Source: Variovorax sp. OK212
GTDB lineage: Bacteria; Pseudomonadota; Gammaproteobacteria; Burkholderiales; Burkholderiaceae_C
Reading direction: 5' to 3'
Length of the DNA: 58,140 nucleotides
Assembly (NCBI RefSeq): GCF_900112425.1
Contig: NZ_FOLP01000033.1
Location: 1-58,140, forward strand
A model generated the notes under the pieces. It had not been told where the DNA came from. It searched no databases and saw nothing but the letters and a program-made list of their open reading frames with translations. The translations under genes and the position numbers were made by a program. The stretch's first letter is position 1; every line of letters begins with the position of its first letter. Positions 1 through 7,036 of this stretch are shown one piece after another.

Positions 1-122
1 CCGATCTTCGGTGCAATCGATTCGATCGCCGCCCACAGCGACGGGTACTCCCCACGGTGCTCCTGCACCATCCTCACCGCGCGCTCACGCACCTCAGGTG
101 AAAACTTGTTCGACTTCTTCAT
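1..122 (-). CDS. IS3-family transposase OrfA, N-terminal fragment (continues beyond window)
   Basis: The first 40 residues are visible, beginning MKKSNKFSPEVRERAVRMV and continuing EHRGEYPSLWAAIESIA. This is the helix-turn-helix start of IS3-family OrfA (IS911-like), which recognises the element ends and is joined to the catalytic OrfB by programmed frameshifting in this family. The ATG at 120-122 lies 50 bp inside the element end. No catalytic residues are visible because OrfB is outside the window. Family assignment is firm; the exact element name is not known from this fragment. Confidence 0.88.
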   Translation of the reverse strand, partial: MKKSNKFSPEVRERAVRMVQEHRGEYPSLWAAIESIAPKI

Positions 123-172
123 GGCTCAATCCTCTCAGAGTGTTGAGCCTCCACAAAATCCGGGGCGATTCA
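1..172 (-). mobile_element. IS3-family insertion sequence, 5' end only
   Basis: Read on the minus strand, the element begins at base 172 with TGAATCGCCCCGG, a terminus typical of IS3-family elements, followed by a leader and the start of the first transposase frame. The rest lies outside the window. The boundary is fixed by comparison with the second acetyltransferase copy: base 173 corresponds to base 7281, and the two copies match from there on. The insertion therefore replaced the 3' part of the acetyltransferase gene. The target duplication cannot be seen because the other end is missing. Confidence 0.85.
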
Positions 173-375
173 AAACCAACGACTTCCTCATCGATGGTCG
201 CAACCCACGAACAAGGCGCGCTACTGACAGCAAGGGCGATGGCTTCCGGCGTGACGCCTATCGCCGAAAGCTCGCCGGCAGTCATCGTGTTTTCTCCGAC
301 CGATGCCCTGACTTTGAACATTGCGCTCACGTCTGTGACAGAGGCAGGCCGAATTTCTGGAGACAAAATTCTCAT
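173..375 (-). pseudogene. GNAT acetyltransferase, truncated by the IS element
   Basis: The first 67 or so residues are nearly the same as the N-terminus of the intact acetyltransferase at 7037-7483: both carry SVGENTMTA, then ELSAIGVTPEA and CSWVATIDEEVVGF. After VVGF the reading frame runs into the IS element, so the acetyl-CoA binding motif and the C-terminal half are missing. Translation would give a hybrid protein of 93 residues ending at base 94. The DNA differs from the second copy at about 8 of 239 positions up to the boundary motif, so the duplication is recent. The gene is almost certainly non-functional. Confidence 0.85.
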
Positions 376-391
376 AAAGGAGTGGTGGTCG

Positions 392-421
392 CGACCGTCT
401 GCTTGTGGCCGACTGGTGTCG
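392..421 (-). repeat. Cassette boundary motif 1
   Basis: Carries GCTTGTGGCCGACTGG. It lies about 32 bp beyond the stop of the acetyltransferase at 442-945 and just before the truncated acetyltransferase. Confidence 0.6.
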
Positions 422-441
422 AAGCACTGCCAGCTGAATTT

Positions 442-945
442 CTATGGAGCGAGGATCGCCCATCGCTCGTGATCGTGCCAACACCCGTTGATTTTCAAGT
501 AGCGAGGTGAGTACCCTTCCTGCAGAAAGCCGCAGGCTTTCACAAGCGCGATTGAGGCGACGTTGGTCGGCTGGATGTTGGCCTCCAACCGATGCAACTC
601 GAGGTTTTGGAAAGCAAATCGAGCTACCGCTTCCAACCCCTTTCGCATCAGGCCTTGTCTCTCGTGACCGGCGAAAACGTAGTAGCCGAGGTAGCCACTT
701 TGGAACGCGCCCCTGACAATATTGGTGATGTTGAAGACGCCGACGAGGCAATCGTCAGCATGCCGGCAAACAAGAAATGCTGCATTTTCAGGAGCAGACA
801 TTCGTTCCAGGTACGCTCGAAAATGTTCAGGCGTGGATGGCGGCAAGGTCCAAGGGCTGTGAAGGTCGCAACTCTTCTTAACCGAGGCAAGGAACTCGCG
901 CTCGTCAGACGACTTAAATGGCCGAAGATAAACAGGCTGCCGCAT
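442..945 (-). CDS. RimJ/RimL-type GNAT N-acetyltransferase
   Basis: A 167-residue acetyltransferase of the RimJ/RimL type, which transfers acetyl from acetyl-CoA to an amino group of a protein or small molecule; the substrate is not evident. The start chosen is the ATG followed by RQPVYLRPFKSSDEREF, the usual first strand of this family; a TTG 54 bases upstream is possible but less likely. The acetyl-CoA region carries the motif HERQGLMRKGLEAV, and the C-terminal EANIQPTNVASIALVKACGF matches the family's conserved tail. It forms a unit of the motif-bounded array. Length is normal and no defect is seen. Confidence 0.8.
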   Translation of the reverse strand: MRQPVYLRPFKSSDEREFLASVKKSCDLHSPWTLPPSTPEHFRAYLERMSAPENAAFLVCRHADDCLVGVFNITNIVRGAFQSGYLGYYVFAGHERQGLMRKGLEAVARFAFQNLELHRLEANIQPTNVASIALVKACGFLQEGYSPRYLKINGCWHDHERWAILAP

Positions 946-1005
946 TTCAGGTGTTAGCAATATCTGAGGGAGGCTGCGACATCTTGCCCGATCGAACAAG
1001 CATCA

Positions 1006-1035
1006 CGAATGACCGGTCTTGGCCGAATGTCGTCG
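1006..1035 (-). repeat. Cassette boundary motif 2
   Basis: Carries GACCGGTCTTGGCCGAATG, 37 bp beyond the stop of the gene at 1061-1564. Confidence 0.6.
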
Positions 1036-1060
1036 ACGTGAGTTTTCGAGGTTTGTAGCG

Positions 1061-1564
1061 CTAGATCGTGATTCTGGTCTTCAAGAATGCCAAGTACTTC
1101 GGCTCCTCCGCTGAGAACAGTCCTAGTCCACCGCCCATGTATGCGCGCGTCAGTTCATCGGCGGCTCTGTCCAGTGCATCGAGCTCGAACTGACACTGCC
1201 CAAGTCGAAGGTGCAGAAACGGGTTTCCAATCGCATCCGGACACCGCATCGCAAACGAGAGGTTGTCTCGCCCTGCGGTGAAGTCGTGACCGAGAAAGTT
1301 GGCGTCGCCGATCGCGGCCAGGATCCATGTGCTCGCGTCCCAGTCCGTCTTGGGTTCTGGCACCAGGTCAAACGCTTCCCAGTAAGACGTCAGGGCGAGG
1401 CCGTACTCAGCGCGCTTTGCCTGCTGATCGCCCACCGCGCACAGGCGCTTGATTTCGCCATGGATCTCGTCAGTGAGCTCCAGTCCGGCAGCGGCCCGCG
1501 AGGCGGCTTCATCCGCTCGGGCCGGCGTGGGCTTCTTGTCCTTCCTGAACGATCCAAACACCAT
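1061..1564 (-). CDS. Tetratricopeptide-repeat-like small protein
   Basis: A 167-residue cytoplasmic protein with no signal peptide. Helical pairs with TPR spacing are visible, such as AEYGLALTSYWEAFDLVPEP and, later, NPFLHLRLGQCQFELDALD followed by AADELTRAYMGGG. The ending KYLAFLKTRI is like that of small TPR proteins often found in immunity-type gene clusters of Proteobacteria; that link is from memory of the family and is not proven here. Its own motif lies 37 bp after the stop. A binding or immunity role is an inference only. Confidence 0.55.
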   Translation of the reverse strand: MVFGSFRKDKKPTPARADEAASRAAAGLELTDEIHGEIKRLCAVGDQQAKRAEYGLALTSYWEAFDLVPEPKTDWDASTWILAAIGDANFLGHDFTAGRDNLSFAMRCPDAIGNPFLHLRLGQCQFELDALDRAADELTRAYMGGGLGLFSAEEPKYLAFLKTRITI

Positions 1565-1615
1565 GCCATCTCTCCGCTGTGAACGACGCCTTTTAGCCGG
1601 ATTGTGCCGGTGACG

Positions 1616-1645
1616 CGACCGGCTGCTTGTGGCCGATGGCAGCCA
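1616..1645 (-). repeat. Cassette boundary motif 3
   Basis: Carries GACCGGCTGCTTGTGGCCGA. It lies 132 bp after the last stop of the frameshifted gene at 1766-2447 and 52 bp before the next gene start. Confidence 0.6.
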
Positions 1646-1765
1646 TCGTATCAGCGGCAGCCACGAGCCCGAAGCGACAGTAGGTCTTACTGAAAAGCAG
1701 CTGCTCTGGCGGGTTCTCTATGACGTCGCTTCCTCATCATCGAGCAACGTTGCGCGCATAGAAAG

Positions 1766-2447
1766 TTACTCGCGCAGCTGTTTGGCTTGAATGGCTTCGC
1801 GCAGGCGTTCCATGCCGTAAACATCCATTCTTAATCCGACAGTGTGGCCTCTCGGAATCACCAGAATCTTTTTGTGGAAGAACTCGCAGTCCAAGCCACT
1901 GTGGGCTTGGCGCCTGCTGATGTCAGAAGAACGCGATGCGGGGTGTCGACTGCGAGCCAACAGGCTGCTTCACTGGGCTCTGGTAACCGGTTCCACGCAA
2001 CAACAAATGCAGGGAAAGACTTGTTTTTGCAGGAACTTGATCGACCGTGATCACAAAACCGGAATGCTTGTATTCGATAAAGTATGGATGCGGACGTTCA
2101 CGGATTACGATCTCCGACGTTAGCCTATCGCGCAGAATGTCGAAGTCCTCGGTGCCCACAAGGACGACATGTTTCTCGTCCGACCATTCCTGGGCATCCA
2201 AGCATTCACCACTGGCGGGGGACCCAGATGACGGCGACGCTCCGTACCACGCGCATTCGAAGTGGAGTCCACGCATTTGAGTGGCTGATTGGCATTTGAA
2301 GACAACGCCTATACAGCCATCGACCACCGATCCCAAAGGTAGCGCGGGCTGAAAAGGAAAGTCCGTCAAACTGAATTCGACCGGGGACCGTCCAAACTCG
2401 ACGTCCGCTTGAAAAGCGAGGTCTCCAAGCGGTGTGGAGACGAGCAT
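1766..2447 (-). pseudogene. Unrecognised protein, probably frameshifted near its 3' end
   Basis: The main frame (2447 to 1923) gives 174 residues starting MLVSTPLGDLAFQADVEFG. Near base 2000 its ending becomes unconvincing (repeated leucines, then TPRIAFF). The neighbouring frame from the same point gives FVVAWNRLPEPSEAACWLAV followed by DTPH, a much more protein-like continuation that runs to a stop at 1858. A third frame holds 64 residues ending in MDVYGMERLREAIQAKQLRE at 1766. The simplest reading is one ancestral gene of about 196 residues with an indel at a run of CAACAACAAA, plus a remnant of another gene. A sequencing error cannot be excluded. The family is not recognised. Confidence 0.5.
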
Positions 2448-2495
2448 GTGTCAGTCATCCGTTTTGATCATTCGTTGAGGCTTTGAGTACGCGAG

Positions 2496-2525
2496 GAGAG
2501 GTCCGCTCTTGGCCGACAGTCGTCT
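2496..2525 (-). repeat. Cassette boundary motif 4
   Basis: Carries GTCCGCTCTTGGCCGACAGT. The TAG stop of the gene at 2524-2961 falls within 10 bp of its core. Confidence 0.6.
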
Positions 2526-2961
2526 AGCTATAGCCGCGCACGATGCACTGAACGCGTTCGGCCAGCGTAAGTGTGACGGGCTGCCCACCCTTCAGTTCTA
2601 GGGCCAACTCGTTCTTTCCCCGGATCAACAGGTACCGACGAAGAGCCGTCAGATATTCATCTTCTGTAATCTGGAACTCGAGTTCATCTTGCAGACCGTG
2701 GCTTACCTGAACGAACCCTTCCGGGATTTCAATGCCTTCGACTTCGATGAGATATTCGTCAAGGTCCGTGCGGTAGGTAACCTGGTAACCATCGCATCCG
2801 TATCCATGCCGTGCGTTTGCGTAGGAAACCAAGCCCGCGGCGTTCCACATGAGATCGGAAAAGATGTCTTCCAGTGCATCTGCCCGTGTAGTACCACTAC
2901 CAGCACTCACTTCGATTGATTGGGAAGGAGGAGGCGGCTTCCTGCCGAACAGATTGAACAA
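2524..2961 (-). CDS. Hypothetical protein, 145 residues
   Basis: Family not recognised. The protein starts MFNLFGRKPPPPSQ, a short basic and proline-rich leader with no hydrophobic segment, followed by an acidic alpha/beta region containing YQVTYRTDLDEYLIEVEGIE and a helical C-terminus (EYLTALRRYLLIRGKNELAL). It is probably cytoplasmic. The stop codon lies almost inside the boundary motif, as for the gene at 4172-4543. It sits in the minus-strand cassette array, and an immunity-like or antitoxin-like role is only suggested by the company it keeps. Confidence 0.55.
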   Translation of the reverse strand: MFNLFGRKPPPPSQSIEVSAGSGTTRADALEDIFSDLMWNAAGLVSYANARHGYGCDGYQVTYRTDLDEYLIEVEGIEIPEGFVQVSHGLQDELEFQITEDEYLTALRRYLLIRGKNELALELKGGQPVTLTLAERVQCIVRGYS

Positions 2962-3011
2962 CTTCGAACTCCTGACTTAGTTGCAACACATGTCGTGCGG
3001 TGCGGTGCGAC

Positions 3012-3030
3012 CGAACGTCCGGTCCTGGCC
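3012..3030 (-). repeat. Cassette boundary motif 5, outer half (split by insertion)
   Basis: GTCCGGTCCTGGCC, interrupted after GGCC by the 140-bp inverted-repeat element. The other half, GGCCGACTGTAG, resumes at 3171. Confidence 0.6.
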
Positions 3031-3170
3031 GAGGTTGTGTGAAAACGTTCGAAGATCGTGTTTTTGGGAGTAGCCAAACCATTCCCGAACCCTTGATCGT
3101 CGATCCTGGCGCGATCTGAGAGGTCGGCTTTCATGCAATGGGTACAGCGCCAGCGTTTTCACACAGCCTC
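3031..3170. mobile_element. MITE-like inverted-repeat element, copy A (140 bp)
   Basis: The ends are GAGGTTGTGTGAAAAC (left) and the inverse complement of GAGGCTGTGTGAAAAC (right). The element is flanked by GGCC on both sides, either a 4-bp target duplication or part of the terminal repeat. It is too short to encode a transposase. Its interior contains GATCTGAGAGGTCGGCTTT, which matches copy B (4024-4163) when that copy is inverted, so the two are homologous elements of equal length in opposite orientations. Confidence 0.75.
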
Positions 3171-3186
3171 GGCCGACTGTAGACAC
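3171..3186 (-). repeat. Cassette boundary motif 5, inner half
   Basis: GGCCGACTGTAGACAC, the resumption of the motif split by copy A of the MITE-like element. It lies about 109 bp beyond the stop of the gene at 3283-3879. Confidence 0.6.
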
Positions 3187-3282
3187 CTATGGTGGCGCGT
3201 CGCTCCACCGGAGTCCAGCGTATCTGTGTATCACGTCAAAGACGCCCCTCGTGGGTGTTGCGAAACGGTCCGCCATCACAGT

Positions 3283-3879
3283 TTATGTCGCGAGCTTAGC
3301 GCCGGTGGGCAGTTCTCCTTGCAAAAACTGTTCGCGCTGGCGCTTGTCGCTCAGCTCCATCTCGAAGTGCACCCATTCACCTTCCCTGAGCAACCCCATC
3401 CACCACGGGCCTGACGCTGTATCGGAAAACTGCCAGACGACGTGATAGCCGTCTTCGTTGGAAAAGCCCTCGCCATCGGCTTGGAGAATTCCGCCGAGCT
3501 TGTTCCACAGTGCAGTCTTGACGGAGCCCAGCTCGGACCAACCTTCAGCCTCATCTGTGCCAGACAACACTTGAATCGCATAGATGGTCTTCACCTTCGG
3601 CAAGTAGTCTCGAAGCCATTTAGCCCCCGTCGCTGGTTCGGCATCCTGAAGCTCGTCAATGAACTCCTCAAGCTCCTCTGCAGCCATCGAACCATCGGAC
3701 ACAGGGTTTCGTTCAATCACGGCAATTTCTCGCCCAGTCTTGTGTACCAGCAGCAGTTCGTCCCATTGGTCATCCGTTCCTGCCTCGACGGTCAGCGTTG
3801 AACTCTTGAGTGAGCGCGCGACATCGCTTGCCGGTAGCGTTCGTTCGGTCGTGCTGAGCACGCGAATGTAGTAGGGCAT
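3283..3879 (-). CDS. Hypothetical protein, 198 residues
   Basis: Family not recognised. The ATG at 3877-3879 was chosen because the product then begins MPYYIRVLSTTERTLPAS, a natural first strand; an alternative start lies 7 codons upstream. The central region includes VHKTGREIAVIERNPVSDG and an acidic helix EELEEFIDELQDAEPATG. The C-terminal half has YHVVWQFSDTASGPWWMG and EWVHFEMELSDKRQREQF. There is no signal peptide or membrane segment, so it is likely a soluble cytoplasmic protein. It lies between the two MITE-like elements and reads in the same direction as the rest of the array. Confidence 0.55.
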   Translation of the reverse strand: MPYYIRVLSTTERTLPASDVARSLKSSTLTVEAGTDDQWDELLLVHKTGREIAVIERNPVSDGSMAAEELEEFIDELQDAEPATGAKWLRDYLPKVKTIYAIQVLSGTDEAEGWSELGSVKTALWNKLGGILQADGEGFSNEDGYHVVWQFSDTASGPWWMGLLREGEWVHFEMELSDKRQREQFLQGELPTGAKLAT

Positions 3880-4004
3880 GGCTAAAAACGTTCGCTCCAA
3901 GAAAGTGGCAGTGTTCGGCTGTCGTCAGCCGCAATTTGCCAGTCGGATATCGGTTGGATTCCACACCATATGGCGGGCAAAGGCTACAGATTGGGCGGCA
4001 TGTC

Positions 4005-4023
4005 CGACCGTCCGCTGCTGGCC
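4005..4023 (-). repeat. Cassette boundary motif 6, outer half (split by insertion)
   Basis: GTCCGCTGCTGGCC, interrupted after GGCC by the second 140-bp element. Confidence 0.6.
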
Positions 4024-4163
4024 GAGGCTGTATGAAAACTCAATTCCATCGCCATCAATCCGAAAGTCGACCTCTCAGATGGGCCCAGGCTGCATCTTTT
4101 TGGATGTGCCGAGGGGTCAAGGACCCCTGAAAAGATGACTCCGGGGAGTTTTCACACAGCCTC
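4024..4163. mobile_element. MITE-like inverted-repeat element, copy B (140 bp)
   Basis: The left end is GAGGCTGTATGAAAACTC and the right end is the inverse complement of GAGGCTGTGTGAAAACTC, flanked by GGCC on both sides. The interior carries AAAGTCGACCTCTCAGATG, the inverse of a stretch in copy A, and a local inverted repeat AGGGGTC-AAG-GACCCCT near 4115-4131. Length is identical to copy A. It encodes nothing, so a full-length relative elsewhere would have to move it. Confidence 0.75.
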
Positions 4164-4179
4164 GGCCGATCTCAGCCCT
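4164..4179 (-). repeat. Cassette boundary motif 6, inner half
   Basis: GGCCGATCTCAGCCCT. The TGA stop of the gene at 4172-4543 lies inside this half motif. Confidence 0.55.
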
Positions 4180-4543
4180 CGAAGGATAGCCACCGGTCAG
4201 CGTGGCTGCGAGAAACCGGGCCAAGTGCGGCGAGGAATTGTGTCAGAACACCATGCCGGTCCGCCGACGCGACCAGTCCCTCGATGAAGCCGGTCGAGAC
4301 AGCGGTGACCAAGTCGACATCTCCGCTCACCATTGCTGCTTCGACGATGCGCAAAGCGCGCTCCATTCCGGGGACCATTGGGTCGGCAGAGGCATCTACC
4401 AGACAGTTCGCAAAGGTCGCTAAGAGCGAAGTCACCGGCGGCTCGTCCGGTGCCCAGTATTTCTTCGCATCCTGAAAGGCTCCCTTCAGCGCCGGCGACT
4501 CAGCGGCCAGGTCCTCGAACAAGGTACGGCAAGTGTTGCTCAT
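4172..4543 (-). CDS. Hypothetical helical protein, 123 residues
   Basis: Family not recognised. The product begins MSNTCRTLFEDLAAESPALK and is predicted mostly helical, with KYWAPDEPPVTSLLATFANC and GMERALRIVEAAMVSGD in the middle and a repeated-looking GFIEGLVASADRHGVLTQFL near the end. It is soluble, with no signal peptide. The layout resembles small immunity proteins of the helical type, but no specific family motif is visible. Its stop codon is embedded in the split boundary motif, so the motif contributes its last bases. Confidence 0.55.
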   Translation of the reverse strand: MSNTCRTLFEDLAAESPALKGAFQDAKKYWAPDEPPVTSLLATFANCLVDASADPMVPGMERALRIVEAAMVSGDVDLVTAVSTGFIEGLVASADRHGVLTQFLAALGPVSRSHADRWLSFEG

Positions 4544-4614
4544 TCAATGGGTCTCGTGTGCGACTGACCGGGTTCTCGCTGACCTTAGGGAGATCGCAAA
4601 CTGGGTGGCGTGAG

Positions 4615-4644
4615 CGAAAGTCCGGTCATGGCCGACTGTAGCCG
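4615..4644 (-). repeat. Cassette boundary motif 7
   Basis: GTCCGGTCATGGCCGACTG followed by TAGCCGG, one of the best matches to the consensus. It lies 49 bp beyond the stop of 4682-5020. Confidence 0.65.
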
Positions 4645-4681
4645 GTCGTCGTTTCGGAGCTTCGTCCCCGCGACGGGAATC

Positions 4682-5020
4682 TTAGCCACCCAGTACCTCG
4701 CTCGTTTCGTCGGGCGGACTACCGAGGGTGAATAGGAAGTGGGCACGGTACGTCGTGGCTCGCTCCATCTGGCCAAGCGTCTCAGCCGCTCGTTCCATAT
4801 CTCGCCAGAAGCCGCCTCGGGGGCGCTCCTGAACACCGCACGCCGCTAGGAGGTCCATGCAAGTGAGCAATACCTCCTCGGGAACTTTCTTTTCCACCTC
4901 CGCCAGAGCGACATGGTTATCCGGTATGCCCGATGGCAGGCGCAGGGAAACGTACCGCTTCGCAGAACGAAGATGCGCGTGAGCCACTGAAAGCTGTTTG
5001 ATGTGAACCGGGTCGTTCAT
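4682..5020 (-). CDS. Hypothetical protein, 112 residues
   Basis: Family not recognised. The ATG at 5018-5020 gives MNDPVHIKQLSVAHAHLRSA, preferred over a start 13 codons upstream that would run towards the neighbouring motif. The body is helical and amphipathic (ALAEVEKKVPEEVLLTCMDL, then RDMERAAETLGQMERATTYR). There are two cysteines, one each in CMDLLAACG, and no membrane segment. It is one unit of the motif-bounded array and its function is unknown. Confidence 0.55.
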   Translation of the reverse strand: MNDPVHIKQLSVAHAHLRSAKRYVSLRLPSGIPDNHVALAEVEKKVPEEVLLTCMDLLAACGVQERPRGGFWRDMERAAETLGQMERATTYRAHFLFTLGSPPDETSEVLGG

Positions 5021-5072
5021 AACGTCGCAGGGCCGCAGTACGGCCGGATTTCGTCGCATTGTGCCCGCATGG

Positions 5073-5102
5073 CGAACGACTGGTTGTGGCCGACTGTAGC
5101 CT
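5073..5102 (-). repeat. Cassette boundary motif 8
   Basis: GACTGGTTGTGGCCGACTG followed by TAGCCTG, close to consensus. It lies 38 bp beyond the stop of 5129-5674. Confidence 0.65.
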
Positions 5103-5128
5103 GACGCTGCGACGGATCAGCCCCGACT

Positions 5129-5674
5129 TCAGTTCGCCGCGCCCGTCGGCGTGACGTCATAAACGTACCAGATGCCGTCAGCAAAATAGAAGGTGTCATC
5201 GCCTGGGCCTAGGAGCGCCGACTCGATCAAAGGTCGATCTACTTCGTGCCCTTTACGCAGGGCCTTTGCAATCGCATCTGTCGTGCAGGTTGCAACGGCG
5301 TTGCCGGCCTTCATACACCCGGAGGGCGGAGCGCCATCGTCTGCGTGGGCGCGCCAATCGTGCAGCATTGCCAACGAGTAGCCGCCGTCGTATGGCGGCT
5401 TCGTGTAGATCAAATAGTCCTCACCAACCTCATCGGCCTGAACGAATTTAACCAGTGAGGAAAGCAGCTCATCGCTTTCAATGAATCTCTTGACCTGCTG
5501 TCGTCCATTCTCCCAGAGAACTAAATCGTCGACAGAGATGAAACGCCGCAGCACTTTCATTCCCCAGTTCACCTGATCATTCTCCGCAGACTTGAACTGA
5601 TACAGCGTCCACCGCCGCCCTTCGAGTGCTAGCTGCAAAGGTAGTGACTTCCGGCGTTCTGCGAAGGTTGTCAT
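5129..5674 (-). CDS. Hypothetical protein, 181 residues
   Basis: Family not recognised. It starts MTTFAERRKSLPLQLALEGR. Notable stretches are RWTLYQFKSAENDQVNWGMK, then YLIYTKPPYDGGYSLAMLHD and a glycine- and acid-rich ending GPGDDTFYFADGIWYVYDV. There is no signal peptide, and the aromatic-rich strands suggest an alpha/beta fold. The gene sits between two strong copies of the boundary motif and reads on the minus strand like its neighbours. Role unknown; immunity-like by context only. Confidence 0.55.
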   Translation of the reverse strand: MTTFAERRKSLPLQLALEGRRWTLYQFKSAENDQVNWGMKVLRRFISVDDLVLWENGRQQVKRFIESDELLSSLVKFVQADEVGEDYLIYTKPPYDGGYSLAMLHDWRAHADDGAPPSGCMKAGNAVATCTTDAIAKALRKGHEVDRPLIESALLGPGDDTFYFADGIWYVYDVTPTGAAN

Positions 5675-5778
5675 GGGTCAAACGATCGGAATATTGCTAA
5701 TGTACGGATGGCCGCGGTTCCTGCTTGTCGTTGAACCGACTTCGAACGTCCGCTTGTCGGTAATTTGAGCACTCATTG

Positions 5779-5808
5779 CCAGCGACCGGTTCTGGCCGGC
5801 TGGAGCCT
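5779..5808 (-). repeat. Cassette boundary motif 9
   Basis: GACCGGTTCTGGCCGGCTGG, 65 bp beyond the stop of 5862-6530. Confidence 0.6.
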
Positions 5809-5861
5809 GGCGGCGGCTGCCGGGCGGGGCCCTAAGCAGACTGCCGCATGCGACATTTTCT

Positions 5862-6530
5862 TTAAAACGTACCGAGTTGAACATGATTGAGCCCCATCTG
5901 ACCCAGGGCGTCCAGTAGGTCAACTATTGCTTCTGGCGGAGCAGTACCCAAGTCGATTTCTGTTTTCCAGCGGCCTCCCTCCACCGACGGGTAGACCACA
6001 GAATGAATGACTTTCTGCTGTTTACCGCTGGCGACAGCTTTGGCGTCACCAAGGTCTATCCAACGAGTTGCCCATGCCGTAAGCGGTTCGATCTGACTCG
6101 GAGCGCTGTTCGCTCGAATCTCCAGACGATCCCAGGTGAATGGGCTCAGGGCAACTTGCATTCGATCTGAGAAATTGACTTCGCGAGGTTTGAAGCGGCT
6201 CGCGGGGGCTGGCTGGACGAACCGCCCGACCTCGGTCTTCCCGTTGAGGTTCGACATGAAGTCGACACGCAGTTGATCGTACGGTGTAGGTACTGTCATA
6301 CCGTTAGGTCGGACTAGCACCTCCGAAACACAAGACTGTTTTTTCCGTTTGCACCAGTCCTTTAAAGCGCCCCCAAACCCGACGATGAAGGCAGCCCGTT
6401 CCGTCCTAGCTATCTCAAGAACCTCCTGCTTCTCTTTGTTGCCCGCCTGTGATGACAAGCTCGACGCGAGAGATAGGGCAGCGATCATCAATCTGCGGTC
6501 AATCAAAAATATGCGGCGCAACTTCAACAT
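5862..6530 (-). CDS. Exported hypothetical protein, 222 residues
   Basis: Family not recognised. The ATG at 6528-6530 gives MLKLRRIFLIDRRLMIAALS followed by LASSLSSQAG, a typical Sec signal peptide with cleavage near residue 30; an upstream in-frame start would hide it and is rejected. The mature part has KDWCKRKKQSCVSEVLVRP, two cysteines that could form a disulfide, and strand-rich stretches such as YPSVEGGRWKTEIDLGTAPP. It is probably periplasmic, which is unusual among the otherwise cytoplasmic products of the array. Confidence 0.6.
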   Translation of the reverse strand: MLKLRRIFLIDRRLMIAALSLASSLSSQAGNKEKQEVLEIARTERAAFIVGFGGALKDWCKRKKQSCVSEVLVRPNGMTVPTPYDQLRVDFMSNLNGKTEVGRFVQPAPASRFKPREVNFSDRMQVALSPFTWDRLEIRANSAPSQIEPLTAWATRWIDLGDAKAVASGKQQKVIHSVVYPSVEGGRWKTEIDLGTAPPEAIVDLLDALGQMGLNHVQLGTF

Positions 6531-6594
6531 GGATCGGGTACGGCTTGCGTTGTCGTTTGAAAGTCTGGTCTCAGGCGAATTTTTTCCCGCGGCG

Positions 6595-6624
6595 CGACCG
6601 ACCGGTTGTGGCCGGTTTCCGTCT
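6595..6624 (-). repeat. Cassette boundary motif 10
   Basis: GACCGGTTGTGGCCGGTTTC, 19 bp beyond the stop of 6632-6949. Confidence 0.6.
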
Positions 6625-6631
6625 GTGCTGG

Positions 6632-6949
6632 CTAGTAGCCGGGTAGCCAAGGCTCCTGCTCGATAGCCGCAAGATTTCCCTCAACCAGATGTCGGAACAG
6701 CTCGAGAATCTTGCTTGCTGGCACCTCGTCCATGTGTCGTTCGCCTCTGCCCTCAGCTTCGAGATTCTCGAAGGTGATGTAGCCGCCCCGTGATGCAGCC
6801 AAGCTCCACTCGGATTCATGGGTGACTGCCACTGAACCATGCTCGGTATCTTCCGGCCAATCGTCAAGCTCGCGCAACAACGCCAGGAAGTCAGAGTTGG
6901 AACTGCCCGAGTCCATGCTGCCGTAACGGTGCGTCAGATTGAATGCCAT
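6632..6949 (-). CDS. Hypothetical immunity-like protein, 105 residues
   Basis: Small acidic soluble protein starting MAFNLTHRYGSMDSGSSNSD. Recognisable stretches are FLALLRELDDWPEDTEHGSV, then ESEWSLAASRGGYITFENLE and ILELFRHLVEGNLAAIEQEP. The combination of high acidity, small size and a strand-turn-helix layout is like many immunity proteins of contact-dependent toxins, but no named Imm family could be assigned by eye. It begins 26 bp from the preceding boundary motif and ends 19 bp before the next, making it one of the shortest units of the array. Confidence 0.55.
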   Translation of the reverse strand: MAFNLTHRYGSMDSGSSNSDFLALLRELDDWPEDTEHGSVAVTHESEWSLAASRGGYITFENLEAEGRGERHMDEVPASKILELFRHLVEGNLAAIEQEPWLPGY

Positions 6950-6974
6950 GGTCGATGGTGATAAGGGTTAGGGC

Positions 6975-7004
6975 GCAAGATCTGCTTCTGGCCGACTGTA
7001 GCCG
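6975..7004 (-). repeat. Cassette boundary motif 11
   Basis: GATCTGCTTCTGGCCGACTG followed by TAGCCGC, 44 bp beyond the stop of 7037-7483. Confidence 0.65.
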
Positions 7005-7036
7005 CTCGTGCCTAAAGGCTTCTCGGCCTGAAGTGG

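Noticed and set aside
5678..5923. An 81-codon open frame crossing a boundary motif
   Set aside because: It overlaps the ends of two real genes and lacks features of a protein.
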